NCBI GenBank assembly: GCA_958450325.1
Contig: OY288246.1
Span: 40,229,619 to 40,293,618, forward strand
Origin: Agrostemma githago
Lineage: Eukaryota; Streptophyta; Magnoliopsida; Caryophyllales; Caryophyllaceae
Reading direction: 5' to 3'
Length of the DNA stretch: 64,000 nucleotides
Shown here: positions 41,403 to 53,392 of the stretch, in pieces
Layout: the number at the start of each line of letters is the position of its first letter
Numbering within the stretch: the stretch's first letter is position 1
The notes under the pieces: model-generated
What the model saw: the letters and a program-made list of their open reading frames with translations, nothing else
Databases searched by the model: none
Told to the model about the DNA's origin: nothing
Position numbers and translations under genes: made by a program

Positions 41403-43527
41403 CACTACTACAGATGAGCACTTGGGCCACGGTTGAATTCGTGGCAAAAGTGCTAAATTTTCGTGGCTAAAGTACTTTGCCACGGAAAGACCATCCGTGG
41501 CGCAAGTGGCCGTGGCAAACAAATAGCCACGAGAAAAAAAAACGTGGCAAGTATTGATTTTATTGCGACGGAGTCTCCCGTGGCTAGAATTAATTTTTTG
41601 CCATGGATTATCTCGTGGCTAATTATGTTTGTAGCAAAACATTTATTCCGGTGACAAAATATATAATAAATTAAATAAATTAATAACCGTAAGAATTATC
41701 TACCCCTATAGTAGTCACATCTGGAACGATTACTAGCTTTATTGCTGAGTCATTCTAATATTATTTAATTGACCATACGCATCGAAGAGCCTTCCCAGGA
41801 GGTCACCCATCTTAACACTACTCTCACTCAAGCACGCTCAACTGTGGAGTTCTTATGGCCAGCTACCAGAAATGAAATTGAACTTTATTGACATAATTAT
41901 TGGTTTGAATTCTTTTAAAGTGATGTTTTTCTTCACAAACTACATTTACTTTTGAGTAATTAATTTCTTTCCCCAATGATTTACATATTATGACTAAAAA
42001 ATTATTATTCCGGAAAGAAAAGAGTTTCGAAGTTGATTTTTGGACTCATGATTTCATTAATTTATCGATATTTCTATTTTAGTTTCTATTTTCCACGTTC
42101 TTTTATTGCTAGTTCTTTCGATATGTTTTTTTTTTTCGTTATCGGTCATTATTTTATTTCATCAGTTTTTTATCCTCATTGAGTTTTCTCTTGCCTACTT
42201 CAAGTTTTACCCGAATTTTATTTTTCATTAAGTAAATTTTATTTTAAATTCATTTTTTTAAAATATCTTCCAAATAATATTACAGAACAGTTATTGAATT
42301 AAAAAGTTGCCGATAAATTAATTTTTGATTTTCTCAGTATTAGTCCTTAATTATTATATGTTCTTACTTGTATTTGTTAATTATTTGATTTTCTTATTTA
42401 TACCTCTCTTTTTTTGAAAAAAATATTTTGACTGGTTTTTGAACTTAGGCACAACTTTCTAATACATTAATCTTTCTTCCAAACCAAACAACTTGAAAGA
42501 CAATTAAATTACAAAAATAATTATTGTTTTCACAGTCAAAGTTAATTTCATAAAAATATATAGACTGATTAGAATTCTTAAATACAAATTTAATAAAGCA
42601 ATTTTTTTCACAATGAAAATATTGTAAGAGAATCAATAATTTGGAAAAAAAAATCATTCTCAGTCACTTTCTTTTTTAAGTTTTTTTTGTCTTAAAAAGA
42701 AGTGTATTACATGTGAAAAAATTAATTAATTAAGCGGTCAAAATGAAAGAATCTTAAATAATATTAAACGTCTCAATGATGGATGATCAATCGCATGCAT
42801 CTTTTACTTGATATGCTATGTACGCCACATTTTAGCTAGCATATATAACACTATGTAAATGTTAGTTTTTTTTCAAAAGTCATATTTAAGATTACAGTAT
42901 TTTAATAAAACATATTGTCAAATTAAAAGAAATCTATTACTTCAAAAATGATGATTAGTAAAAAATTAACAAATTAGACAACCAAAGTTTTCTTGTATTT
43001 AATTTTACAAAAAAATCAATTTTTTTCTTAAAACTAAATATAATAATACCAATTTTTTATTAATAAAATATTTTCAAAGTTAATATTTTTTTCATATTAT
43101 CTTTAACTTTGAATTTTAATGAATTTTTTAAGATCAATATTTGACACTCGGCTTAAGTTGAAAGTCATTTGATTAAAGTTTGGAGAACCATTAGCCACAT
43201 GCATTTATTAAATCTGTGGCTAAAAATTAATTTCGCCACGGAAGTAAATTATGTCGTGGCTAAATAATATTTGCCACTGAACAAATTCGTGGCTAAATAT
43301 ATTTTTGCCATGGGTGTGGCATCTTTCGTGGCAAGAGTGATTATTGGCCACGACTTTAATAAAATTCGTGGCGCAAGAGAATTTTTGCCACGGGAAAAAA
43401 TGTTCCCGTGGCATATTTTTTTTCCCAACTAGCGAATCAAAATTTTCCCGTGGCTAGGTAAAATTTAGCCACAAATAACAAATTCCCGTGGCATAATTCG
43501 TGGCGCAAGTGCCAATTTGTTGTAGTG
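41403..43527 (+). mobile_element. Non-autonomous CACTA (En/Spm) transposon, 2125 bp
   Basis: Terminal inverted repeats CACTACTACAGA at the left and, inverted, CACTACAACAAATT at the right. The 3-bp target duplication is TTT (41400-41402, 43528-43530). Both ends are packed with CGTGGC and GCCACG subterminal repeats (about 41427-41640 and 43195-43510), the usual transposase-binding sites of this superfamily. No transposase frame is present; the AT-rich interior contains a 5S rRNA-like fragment. The related leader at about 25710-25727 shows the empty site. Confidence 0.93.
41779..41858 (-). pseudogene. 5S rRNA-derived fragment inside the CACTA element
   Basis: On the minus strand the sequence reads AAGAACTCC, AGCGTGCTTGAGTGAGAGTAG and GATGGGTGACCTCCTGGGAA. 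This matches roughly the last two thirds of plant 5S rRNA, including its internal control region (A box, intermediate element, C box), with scattered changes. The first 35-40 nt are missing. It could derive from a 5S gene, a 5S-derived SINE or a Cassandra-type TRIM; no LTR of the latter was recognised around it. Confidence 0.85.
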
Positions 43528-43530
43528 TTT

Positions 43531-43672
43531 GGGTCGTCTCATCTCGAAAATCCACTTTAAAATCTCGCCTTGAGATTTGCGTCAAATCACCTCGCTCTAA
43601 AGATCTAAGTCTATTAGGTGTCTCGCCGAATACACTGAGTTTCTAAAGCACCCAATTCCCAAACTTGATGAC
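43531..43672 (+). other. Tat leader between the CACTA and Athila insertions
   Basis: GGGTCGTCTCATCTCG to TTGATGAC continues the leader interrupted at 41402. It ends with ATGAC (43668-43672), the left target duplication of the Athila element. Confidence 0.85.
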
Positions 43673-45244
43673 TGATAAGTGTAGTTTGTAGTGCCTATTT
43701 TGCTATGTTTTGGTCCCATTTTCCTTGTGGAATCGCTCCTTGGGAGCGGTTTATGGGCTACTTATGCTTCCTTTAGCTCATTTCAGGTTCCCGAGACCAC
43801 TCATGAAGAGTTGGAGCGATTCCGACTCAATACATACACCTTTTGGAGCCAACGAAGTGAAGGAACGATCACTCGATGCCTTGGATTCGACCCCGAGACC
43901 TTGGGACCCAATCCCGAGCCTCCGAGACCCGATCTCGAGTACCGAGAATCGATGAGATACCCATGAGAACCAAGGAGGGACCAAAAAGATCATAATGGAG
44001 GCCTACAATGTCCTTCCCGGGCGGGATGATGCCTTCCCTATCGGGAAGGAGTGCACAATTGAAGATGGTTCTGTTTTGAGGCCTTCCCGACCGAGAAGGT
44101 GGCTTTCCCGACCGGGAAGGGGTCCTTCCCGACCGAGACCAATCCCTCCCGACCGGGAAGGGTCAGATACAGACCCGCGTCACTTGTTTCATCTCCCTAC
44201 TCATTGTAACCCTATATATACCCCTCCTCTTGTATTCCTATGAGAGGTTCTTCATTACCCATAAACCCTATACTACTTTAGGATATTTTAGCATAGATTA
44301 GTGTAGATTAGTCGGTAATTAGTCCTTAATCTTAGTTTAGCTCTTGTATTAAGGGAATTCTTGAAGAATCCAACCAAGATTGACAACCTTGGGTGATGTA
44401 TTTGGGTTTTCTCTTTTATGCAAGTTTTTCCTTCTTCCATTCATCTTGTTAGTAGGTATAATCTTCTTTTCCCTTCTCTTAATCTTGTTTGTTCCTTCAA
44501 GTTTCAATCTTTGATTATTGTTTATTGTTCTTGATTGTTCTTGATGGATATTTTTATGTTTGTGATGTTTCCTCTTGTTTATGTTAATCTTAGTTTGATT
44601 ATGAGTGATTAGATTCCTTGTGGGGTTAGTAGGAGGATTAAGTGTGGATTATGGGTGATTAGGGCTTGATTATGGGTAAAGAGTGAATCTTTGTTGTTAG
44701 TCACATGTTGGGCACACTATGTGTTTGTTGAAATGCTTGTTTGAGTTGTAGTGGCCATGCTTCTCATGCTAGTCTTCCTCTACTCATTGTTTGTCTAGTA
44801 TGTGATTATGTTGAGAATAGTCTTAGACACAAGAGTGTGACTAGGGTTTAGACGCGAGAGCGCGAACCCACCTTGACATCGGTCTACGTAGCGAGAGCCC
44901 GGATCGACTCTAGCAACTAGGAGACACCTACACCCTTGATTACCCAAATCATCCTACTATGCTTATGAACCCGACCTAACCCTACTCTTTTCTCGTTCGA
45001 TTTCTTTAGTTCGATAGATTCGTTTAGCCTTAGTTATTACCCCTAGCTTAGCCATAGTCTTAGTTCATTCCCTTCTTATCGTTCTAGTTTTGTTTAGCGT
45101 CGAGACCTAGTCAAGTCTTTAGGTGGAACTTGGTCCAAACCCTCTTTACCGTCCCCGTGGATTCGACCCTACTTGCCCTAGCTACCCACTAGGAATAGTC
45201 GGTTTTATATTGATCGGCGGGATCCACGACAAATCCCACCATCA
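43673..45244 (+). repeat. 5' LTR of the complete Athila-like element
   Basis: Starts TGATAAGTGT, ends CCACCATCA, 1572 bp. It carries a palindrome array at 44013-44162 (TCCCGGGCGGGA, TTCCCGACCGGGAA and variants such as TCCCGACCGAGAAGG) and TATATATA at 44213-44220 as the likely promoter. Confidence 0.95.
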
Positions 45245-45247
45245 ATT

Positions 45248-45265
45248 TGGCACCGTTGCCGGGGA
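45248..45265 (+). promoter_or_regulatory. Primer binding site, tRNA-Asp type
   Basis: TGGCACCGTTGCCGGGGA, 3 bp after the LTR. It differs by one base from the TGGCGCC form used by Athila elements with tRNA-Asp. Confidence 0.88.
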
Positions 45266-45482
45266 CGGTGCATTGTTTAGACTTAGTTTGCTTATAGCTA
45301 GACTTAGTTACCCTTCTTTGTGCTCTTCTATCATCTCTTGTGCATATTCTCTAGATTTTTCTTGTTTCATTAGTTTTAATTCTCCTTCTTTTCTCTTTGT
45401 CTTTCGATTGTGCTTGTTTATTGTCGTTACCTAGTGCCCATAAAGCACTAGGTGTTCTCACGTTTGTTCTAGTGCGTAGTGT

Positions 45483-47366
45483 ATGCCTAGGCGGGGAGGC
45501 AAATTCTTTCTCTTTAATCCAGAGCCGGAAAGGCTTCTTCGAGCTCTTCGCCAACGGACGATTAACCGGGTTAGGATCTCTCAACCAAGCGCTAGCAATA
45601 CCCATCAAGAGCAAGCTCAAGGAAACGATTTTGGGGAAGCATCTCGAGAGACGGCCGAAGGGAATTTCACCAATCTCTTTGGATATTCTAGTCCTAGTTC
45701 CCCCTCTACATCTACTTCAACTCCGTCTTCACCACCATCTCCCTTACATCCAATAATGCCGAAGTTTTCATCCCACTCTACATTTACGGAAGATGTCTTG
45801 CCGGGACCGAATGCTCTACCGGCCGCTTATGCCGGAAATTTTGTGGCTAAGACTCACTTCATCCAACTTGTGGAGAGGAACCAATTTAGTGGTTTGCCTA
45901 CCGAAGACCCGCACCAACACATGGAGATTTTCTCCGATTATTGTGACGCTATTTCTCAAACCGGGGTTACTCAAGATCAAATCCGTTGGGTATTATTTCC
46001 ATTCTCATTGATTGGAAAAGCAAAGCAATGGATCAAGAGTCTCGATAGGGCAACCATGGGCATTGACACTTGGAAGAAACTTGCATTGGCGTTCTACCAA
46101 AAGTTCTACCCTCCGGAGAAGACTAATTTGCTTAGGGCCTCCATCACCGGTTTCCAACAACGGGATGAAGAGAGCCTTTATGAAGCTTGGGAGAGGTTTA
46201 AATCTTTGGTGAGATCGTGCCCCCACCATGGACTTTCACAATGGTTCTTAGTCCAACAATTTTGGAACGGTCTTTATGAGGACTCAAGAACCATACTCAA
46301 TATGGGCTCCAATGGTAGGTTCACCGAGGTCGATGATGACCAAACATGGGCAAGAATCGAGGAGATGGCGGTTCATAATTCTCAATACTCAAGGCCTAGG
46401 AAGGCAAATCGAGGAGGTAGGCACAAGGTTGATGCTATTACTCAACTAAGCATTGACCTTGGAGCTCAATTGAAAACACACATGGAGACCATTGACAAGA
46501 AGCTCCAAGGCCACCTCACTCAAGTTCAAAGCATTAGTTCCTCCAATCCACACTCAATTCAAGAAGTGAATGCTTTGAGATTTGCACCTCCTTTGCCTTA
46601 TTATGGGATGTGTGACACTTGTGGAGTCGTTGGTCATGATCCTATGCATTGTCAAGGGAGTATTGAGCAAGTGAATGCCTTTCAAGCGTTCAAGCAAGGT
46701 GCTTCCTATTCTAATCAATACCAAGCTTCCAATCAAGTCCCTCAACAACAAGCTATGCAACCTCGTCCCTATGTTCCACCTCCCTTAAGGAACAACAATC
46801 AAGGTTATCAAGGTTATGTGGGTAATCCAAGACCCTTCGACAACTTCAAGCAAAATAACCAAGGTACCTTCCACAACAACAATCAAGGGTTCCAACAAGG
46901 AAACTTCAACCAAGGGTATCGAAACCACAACCATGGCAATAATCAAGGCCTTAATCAAGGCAATTCTCATGGGTTCCAAGGGAACCATCAACAACAACAA
47001 AGCAAGCCTAGGAGCCGATCTCCTACTCATGACTATGGCATTCCTCTAGCCATCACCGACACTCCGCATAATCCACAATCTCCACCTCGAGACTTTGACA
47101 TGCAAAAGCAAATGATGGATATGCAAAGGAGTACTCAAGAAATGCAAATGAGTCAACTGGAGACACAAAGATCACAACAAGAGATCATAGCCCAAATCTT
47201 AAACGAAAACAAGGAGACAAGAACTCATTTGAAGATGCTTGAGACTCAAATGTCTCAACTCGCTTCGGGAAGCTCCTTGAGACAAAGGGGGCAACTACCT
47301 CCTCAAGGCGAAATGGCGAAATTCGAGCATGTGAATGCTATTACCACTAGGAGAGGTACATCTTAA
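45483..47366 (+). CDS. gag: Athila-like gag polyprotein
   Basis: 627 codons, starting MPRRGGKFFLFNPEPERLLR about 220 bp after the primer site. The gag domain spans about residues 140-270 (EDPHQHMEIFSDYCD, LFPFSLIGKAKQWIKSL, FYPPEKTNLLRASITGFQQR, YEAWERFKSLVRSCPHHG). A zinc knuckle, CDTCGVVGHDPMHC, sits at about residue 377. A long Asn/Gln/Gly-rich stretch and a helical EMQMSQLETQRSQQE segment follow. The protein would form virus-like particles and bind RNA. Relative to element 2 the frame ends early at TAA 47364, where a frameshift separates it from the protease part. It is the best preserved gag of the family here. Confidence 0.9.
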   Translation: MPRRGGKFFLFNPEPERLLRALRQRTINRVRISQPSASNTHQEQAQGNDFGEASRETAEGNFTNLFGYSSPSSPSTSTSTPSSPPSPLHPIMPKFSSHSTFTEDVLPGPNALPAAYAGNFVAKTHFIQLVERNQFSGLPTEDPHQHMEIFSDYCDAISQTGVTQDQIRWVLFPFSLIGKAKQWIKSLDRATMGIDTWKKLALAFYQKFYPPEKTNLLRASITGFQQRDEESLYEAWERFKSLVRSCPHHGLSQWFLVQQFWNGLYEDSRTILNMGSNGRFTEVDDDQTWARIEEMAVHNSQYSRPRKANRGGRHKVDAITQLSIDLGAQLKTHMETIDKKLQGHLTQVQSISSSNPHSIQEVNALRFAPPLPYYGMCDTCGVVGHDPMHCQGSIEQVNAFQAFKQGASYSNQYQASNQVPQQQAMQPRPYVPPPLRNNNQGYQGYVGNPRPFDNFKQNNQGTFHNNNQGFQQGNFNQGYRNHNHGNNQGLNQGNSHGFQGNHQQQQSKPRSRSPTHDYGIPLAITDTPHNPQSPPRDFDMQKQMMDMQRSTQEMQMSQLETQRSQQEIIAQILNENKETRTHLKMLETQMSQLASGSSLRQRGQLPPQGEMAKFEHVNAITTRRGTS

Positions 47367-48726
47367 CCCTCCCCCACCCCCGAATGAGCAAGAGCCAACA
47401 AGAGAAGCTATGTCTCCAATTCAAGAAGACCAAAGCTTGGGAAATCCAATAGAGGAGCAAGTCTTATGGGAGATTGAGAAACCCCAAGAAGACAAGCTTC
47501 CCCCACTTCAAGAAAAAGACAAGGGCAAAAGGAAAGTGTCATTTGAGGAGTCTACCCCGATTGAGCCAAATAAGTTCCATATCAAGTTGCCTTTCCCAAC
47601 AAGGCAAATAAAGACCAAGGTAGATTCTCAATATGAAAAGTTCCTTAACATTGTGAAGAAATTGGATGTTAGTGTCCCATTCACCGAGCTACTTACCCAA
47701 ATCCCGGCATATGGAAAATTTATGAAAGAAATCTTGGCTAGGAAGAGATCCATCGACAAGGAAGAGACCATTGCGTTCACAAGGGTGGTGAGCAAGCTCA
47801 TTTAAGGTTCTACGCTTCCAAAGTTGAAGGATCCGGGTAGATTCTCGATCCCTTACACCATAGGCCACTACAAGATCGAAAGAACATTATGTGATTTGGG
47901 TGCGAGTGTGAGCATCATTCCTTATCCTATTTGTTGCCGACTTGGGATGAAGGAGCTTAAAAGTACTTCCATTACACTCCAAATGGCCGATAGTTCATTC
48001 AACCGACCATTGGGGATGCTAGAGGATGTGCCGGTGAGAATCGGGAATTTCTTCATTCCGGTCGATTTCATCGTGCTCAATATGCCGGAAGATGCCAACA
48101 CTCCCATTATCCTTGGGCGCCCATTTCTACACACCGCCGGTGCTATGATCGATGTGAAGAATGGTAGGATCACCTTCGAGTTAGGCGAAGAAAAGATTGT
48201 GTTTAACCTCCAAGGCAACACTTCGCCCACCAACGATGAGTCATGCAATATGATCCAAGCCACGAAAGACATCGATCTAGGGGATGAGCCGGGACAAAGC
48301 TTGAAGAAGAATTCTTGTGAACTTGAGGATAATGACTTCGAGATTGGAGAGGATGAGTGCCCATGTAATGGGTTTGAAGACAAGTACCAAGACAAGAAGA
48401 AAGATGAGCCTCCCTTGGGGCCACATGAGGATAGATGGACGTTTGGGTATATAACGAAGGATCGAAAGTACAAGTTCAAGCCATTGAACTTAGTACATCG
48501 GGATGCCCCGGGAACGTCAAGACAAGGTCATGAAGAGCCTTGGTATTTGGATGCTTATATCTCAAGCTTGATTGAAGACTTTGCTAGGGCCTTCGACTTG
48601 TTTCTTCGTGCCCTTGATGGAGATGGAACTAGTTTTTGTTGTGGAAAAAGATTGAAGAATGCACCACCTTGGTTTGACGGAGTTCCACAAGAACCGTCTC
48701 TTTGTATATATCTCTTTCCCTTGTAG
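47335..48726 (+). pseudogene. Athila-like linker and aspartic protease with one stop
   Basis: It continues gag in another frame. The linker (EKDKGKRKVSFEES, PFPTRQIKTKVDSQYEKF) is followed by TAA at 47803-47805, where element 2 has CAA. The same frame then gives the protease: ERTLCDLGASVSIIPYPIC with an intact D-L-G-A active site, PIILGRPFLHTAGAM and RITFELGEEKIVF. The tail GYITKDRKYKFKPLNLVHRD and RAFDLFLRALDGDG ends at 48726. One frameshift and one stop are the only breaks seen. Nothing like RT follows. Confidence 0.87.
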
Positions 48727-51650
48727 TTTGTTTGGTTTTATGAATTTCTTGATTATTTGGACTTTTGATGAGCGATGTGAGGGAGGGAATTTGATGTGTA
48801 CTTGAGTTTATTGTGATAGGTGTGAAGTGAAAGTTCTCCTAGGAAGGAAGGGCTAATGTTGGAGCTTGGATCGTGTGAAGGAAAGTCGGTTTTTGAAGCT
48901 CGGAACGAGCTTTTGTGAGCTATAGAGGGTTAGGAGACTCTTCTTGGCCAAGAAGAGGTCATCCCGTCCGGGATGGAAGTCCCATCCCGACCGGGAAGGA
49001 TGTCATCTCGTCCGGGATGAGGTGCGCAAAAGATGGGTCTACTGACAGGTCATCCCGACCGGGACGAAGCCTTCCCGATCGGGACGAGCCGGTCATCCCG
49101 ACCGGGACCACCCATCCCGACCGGGATGGACCCCCTGTCCTCCTTTGGCCTTTTCTTCGTCGTTTGAGCCCACCCAACCACTTTATACCCCTCCCAACCT
49201 CCCTACATGTCCTTACTCTCATTATATGACCCCTCCACCTCACATGCGCATTTTCACCTCACTTTCTCTTCACTTTAAACCGACTTTCACATCAAAACCC
49301 ACCTCATTATACCTTTGTGCTCCAACCATGGATTCGTATCGCGATTAGAGAGGAATGGCGATGATGACGACAAGCAAAGTGCTTATATTGACCATTGAGA
49401 CGATGGAGCGAGTGAGTTGCTAACCGATGGGTACGGTAACTATCCTTTCTTTTCCGTCCATTATTGCTTGTTTTCTCTTGTTCGCTCCCTTCCCCTTGAG
49501 TCGTGGTGTCTTAGTGGCCTTCGAAGCCTTAGTATGGTTGCTCCCGACTCTCGATGACGTGACTACATCGAGAGTCATTTCAAAATCCAAATTTTCAAGA
49601 TTTTCGCTCTTTTTGTAGGTTTTAGTCGGATTTGAGCGGAATCCGGGCTAGGTGACTTGATTACACCTAGTCCACCCCTCCCATTTCCTTTTATTTCTTT
49701 CTTTTTATTTCTTCCCCCATCCATATATTTTCTTGTCTCGGCCCATGGTGACTTGACTACACCCCGGCCGGACGCTTTCTACCCTTTCCTCCACTTTTCG
49801 ATTTTTAGCTTTATTTTCGTAGTTTCTTTTGTTTTGTGCTCCCATACACTACGGTCGAGCATGAGGACATTGCTCGGCTTAAGTGTGGGGGAGCGATATT
49901 CTATCATAGTTAGTTTTGTTTTTGTATTTTTTCCGAATAATCTTTAAAAATCCTAAAAATTTGAAATTTTTTCACAAAAATCAAAAAGATTTTCCTTTTG
50001 TGTGTTTTCCTTTTATGTCGTTGTATCGTGTATTTGTTTTGTGTGCGTGTTTTGCCCCCCTTTTCCTTATAGGTTGCTTAATCACCGCTAGTTTTGGAGA
50101 GCTTTCAAGACATCCGGTAACGTCTTATATCCCTTTTCCCTCTTTATTTCTTGTAAAGTTTGGAGAAGGTTTGTGATGTGGTGTGCTCGGGTGGAGCTTT
50201 GTAAAGTTTGCGGTTGATTTGGACGCTTGTTTGGATGTTCGGGGTGGTGTTTGTTTTGTTTATGTGTTTGTCTCTCCTTGTTTTGTTTTGTCATCTTTTA
50301 TTTATTTTTCTTTCATTTTTGTCGTGTCTTTGTTTTGTGTGTGTATTTGTGTCTTGTGTGTAAAATGGTTTTCGAAAACCCAGTTTAGAGGCTAGTGTGC
50401 GAGTGTTTACTTTCCCTTCCTAGTAGTACAAATCGAGTCTTGGACTTTAGTCTAGTAGAATGACCCTAAATCAATGATTTCGTTGGTCCTTTACCTTGAG
50501 TCCACCTAGCTTACTAGGGATTTACTACGGGATTTGCACCTTTGACCATTATGACCACCCACGGTGTGAAAAGGCCTTGGCTGCCGAGTCCCGTCCCTTA
50601 GGTGACCATGTTTAGGATTGTTTGATTAGTCCAAGTTCTCCACTTTTTGTGGGTTTAAAGAGGGATCGCGACCCCCGACTTACCCATTTACCTACCTCCT
50701 ACACATACCCACACAATAAATTGCAATTTGTTGAGTTCTCTCTTTCTTGTCACACAAAGAAATGCCAAAAAGCCAAATCAAGCCAAAAAGGGCAAAGAAA
50801 AGAAAAAGAAAAAAATGAAAGAAAGAAAAGATTGAAGAAAAATAAAAGGCACAAAAAAAGCCAAAAAGAAAATAGAAAAGAAGAAAAAAAAATGGCATGG
50901 CAACATACAAAGTAAATATGCAAAAGAAAAGAGAAAATGCCAAAAGAAAATCGTCTCATAAAAAGATCCTAACCTCACAAAAATAAGCCTTTTTCCGACT
51001 TTTGACGTGAAGAGCCTACCAAAGGACCGAGTCCCTAGGAAGGATGATAGCGGCAAAGGTCGGTCTTCCCTCACTTTGCAATTATTTCCACCTTTTTACT
51101 TGGACTATTTAGGCGGTTTCGGACATGGGACGACCCTCTTGGCTCATTGCTAAAGGGGGCGGGGTCTCACTTACCTACAGTGTCGACTAACACCGTGGTT
51201 CATCCTTTTTCCATCCCGCCGATCGTCCCGTGGTACGTTCTTAGAAGGTTAGGAGGAACTGAGGTAAGTTACCAATGTTTTTATTGCTTTGTCGTCATAC
51301 TATTAGGGTTTTGTCCATTTTGGTTTGTATTGCTAGCTTGGGAACGTTGTCACTTGCCTTGAGTCCTAAACCGGTGCTTCTTTCACCGCTTTTTAGAGGG
51401 AAGCGGTATTTGTTTTCTTTTGGGTGCAATCGATTATTTGTTTGTTTGTGTATTTGTTTGTTTATGTGCTTTGTGTCCAGTTGCATCCACAGTTTTGTCG
51501 CAAGACCCCACTTGCCTTGCGGAGTGCACTTTTCCTCTAGGTGCACTCGCGTGAGTTGAAAGGGCGTAGGGTGCGCTAATACCCGCTCGGCTAGTTTCGT
51601 AGTTGGCATGTGCTTACTCGAGGGCGAGTAAGGGTTAAGTGTGGGGGAGT
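48727..51650 (+). other. Non-coding 3' region of the complete Athila-like element
   Basis: 2.9 kb, colinear with those of elements 1 and 2. It holds a palindrome array (48960-49130) with TTTATACC at 49182-49189 and the hairpin trio (49546-49576, about 49645-49673, 49741-49771). An internal polypurine tract (49878-49892), hairpin (49856-49876), purine tract (50786-50945) and terminal polypurine tract follow. No long open frame is conserved among copies. Confidence 0.85.
51613..51649 (+). promoter_or_regulatory. Hairpin and terminal polypurine tract
   Basis: CTTACTCG (51613-51620) and CGAGTAAG (51625-51632) around AGGG, then TTAAGTGTGGGGGAG (51635-51649) next to the LTR start at 51651. Confidence 0.85.
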
Positions 51651-53265
51651 TGATAAGTGTAGTTTGTAGTGCCTATTTTGCTATGTTTTGGTCCCATTTT
51701 CCTTGTGGAATCGCTCCTTGAGAGCGTTTTATGGGCTACTTATGCTTCCTTTAGCTCGTTTCAGGTTCCCGAGACCACTCATGAAGAGTTGGAGCGATTC
51801 CGACTCAATACATACACCTTTTGAAGCCAACGAAGTGAAGGAACGATCACTCGATGCCTTGGATTCGACCCCGAGACCTTGGGACCCAATCCCGAGCCTC
51901 CGAGACCCGATCCCGAGTCCCGAGAATTGATGAGATACCCATGAGAACCAAGGAGGGACCAAAAAGATCATAATGGAGGCCTACAATGTCCCTCCCGGGC
52001 GGGATGATGCCTTCCCTATCGGGAAGGAGTGCACAATTGAAGATGGTTCTGTTTTGAGGCCTTCCCGACCGAGAAGGGGGCCTTCCCGACCGAGAAGGGG
52101 GCCTTCCCGACCGAGAAGGGGGCCTTCCCGACCGGGAAGGGGTCCTTCCCTACCGATACCAATCCCTTCCGACCGGGAAGGGTCAGATACAGACCCGCGT
52201 CACTTGTTTCATCTCCCTACTCATTGTAACCCTATATATACCTCTCCTCTTGTATTCCTATGAGAGGTTCTTCATTACCCATAAACCCTATACTACTTTA
52301 TGATAGTTTAGCATAGATTAGTGTAGATTAGTCGGTAATTAGTCCTTAATCTTAGTTTAGCTCTTGTATTAAGGGAATTCTTGAAGAATCCAACCAAGAT
52401 TGACAACCTTGGGTGATGTATTTGGGTTTTCTCTTTTATGCAAGTTTTTCCTTCTTCCATTCATCTTGTTAGTAGGTATAATCTTCTTTTCCCTTCACTT
52501 AATCTTGTTTGTTCCTTCAAGTTTCAATCTTTGATTATTGTTTATTGTTCTTGATTGTTCTTGATGGATGTTTTTATGTTTGTGATGTTTCCTCTTGTTT
52601 ATGTTAATCTTAGTTCGATTATGAGTGATTAGATTCCTTGTGGGGTTAGTAGGAGGATTAAGTGTGGATTATGGGTGATTAGGGCTTGATTATGGGTAAA
52701 GGGTGAATCTTTGTTGTTAGTCACATGTTGGGCACACTATGTGTTTGTTGAAATGCTTGTTTGAGTTGTAGTGGCCATGCTTCTCATGCTAGTCTTCCTC
52801 TACTCATTGTTTGTCTAGTATGTGATTACGTTGAGAATAGTCTTAGACACAAGAGTGTGGACTAGGGTTTAGACGCGAGAGCGCGAACCCACCTTGACAT
52901 CGGTGTACGTAGCGAGAGCCCGGATCGACTCTAGCAACTAGGAGACACCTACACCCTTGATTACCCAAATCATCCTACTATGCTTATGAACCCGACCTAA
53001 CCCTACTCTTTTCTCGTTCGATTCCTTTAGTTCGATAGATTCGTTTATCCTTAGTTATTACCCCTAGCTTAGCCATAGTCTTAGTTCATTCCCTTCTTAT
53101 CGTTCTAGTTTAGTTTAGCGTCGAGACCTAGTCAAGTCTTTAGGTGGAACTTGGTCCAAACCCTCTTTACCGTCCCCGTGGATTCGACCCTACTTGCCCT
53201 AGCTACCCACTAGGAATAGTCGGTTTTATATTGATCGGCGGGACCCACGACAAATCCCACCATCA
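51651..53265 (+). repeat. 3' LTR of the complete Athila-like element
   Basis: 1615 bp, TGATAAGTGT to CCACCATCA. It exceeds the 5' LTR by two extra 21-bp palindrome units (CTTCCCGACCGAGAAGGGGGC, about 52060-52140) plus one base. TATA box at 52233-52240. Confidence 0.95.
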
Positions 53266-53392
53266 ATGACCGCAAACACGCGCGAATCAAGGATCTCATT
53301 TCCGTGTCGCTCACTTACGAGCATTCCTCGAGTCTTTACGTCATCTGGTGGATCCATTCTTACCTTCAGTTTTGTTCCACAGGCCCAAGAAT

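Larger units (their letters stand above)
43673..53265 (+). mobile_element. Complete Athila-related gag-protease element, 9593 bp
   Basis: It has two LTRs (43673-45244 and 51651-53265), a primer binding site, gag, protease, about 2.9 kb of non-coding 3' region and a polypurine tract, flanked by ATGAC (43668-43672 and 53266-53270). It lacks RT, RNase H and integrase altogether. It fits the description of terminal-repeat elements that keep a GAG domain but need pol in trans. By hand count the LTRs differ at about 25-30 sites plus a 42-bp repeat difference, that is about 2%, so insertion is recent. It interrupts the leader of a Tat element. Confidence 0.93.
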
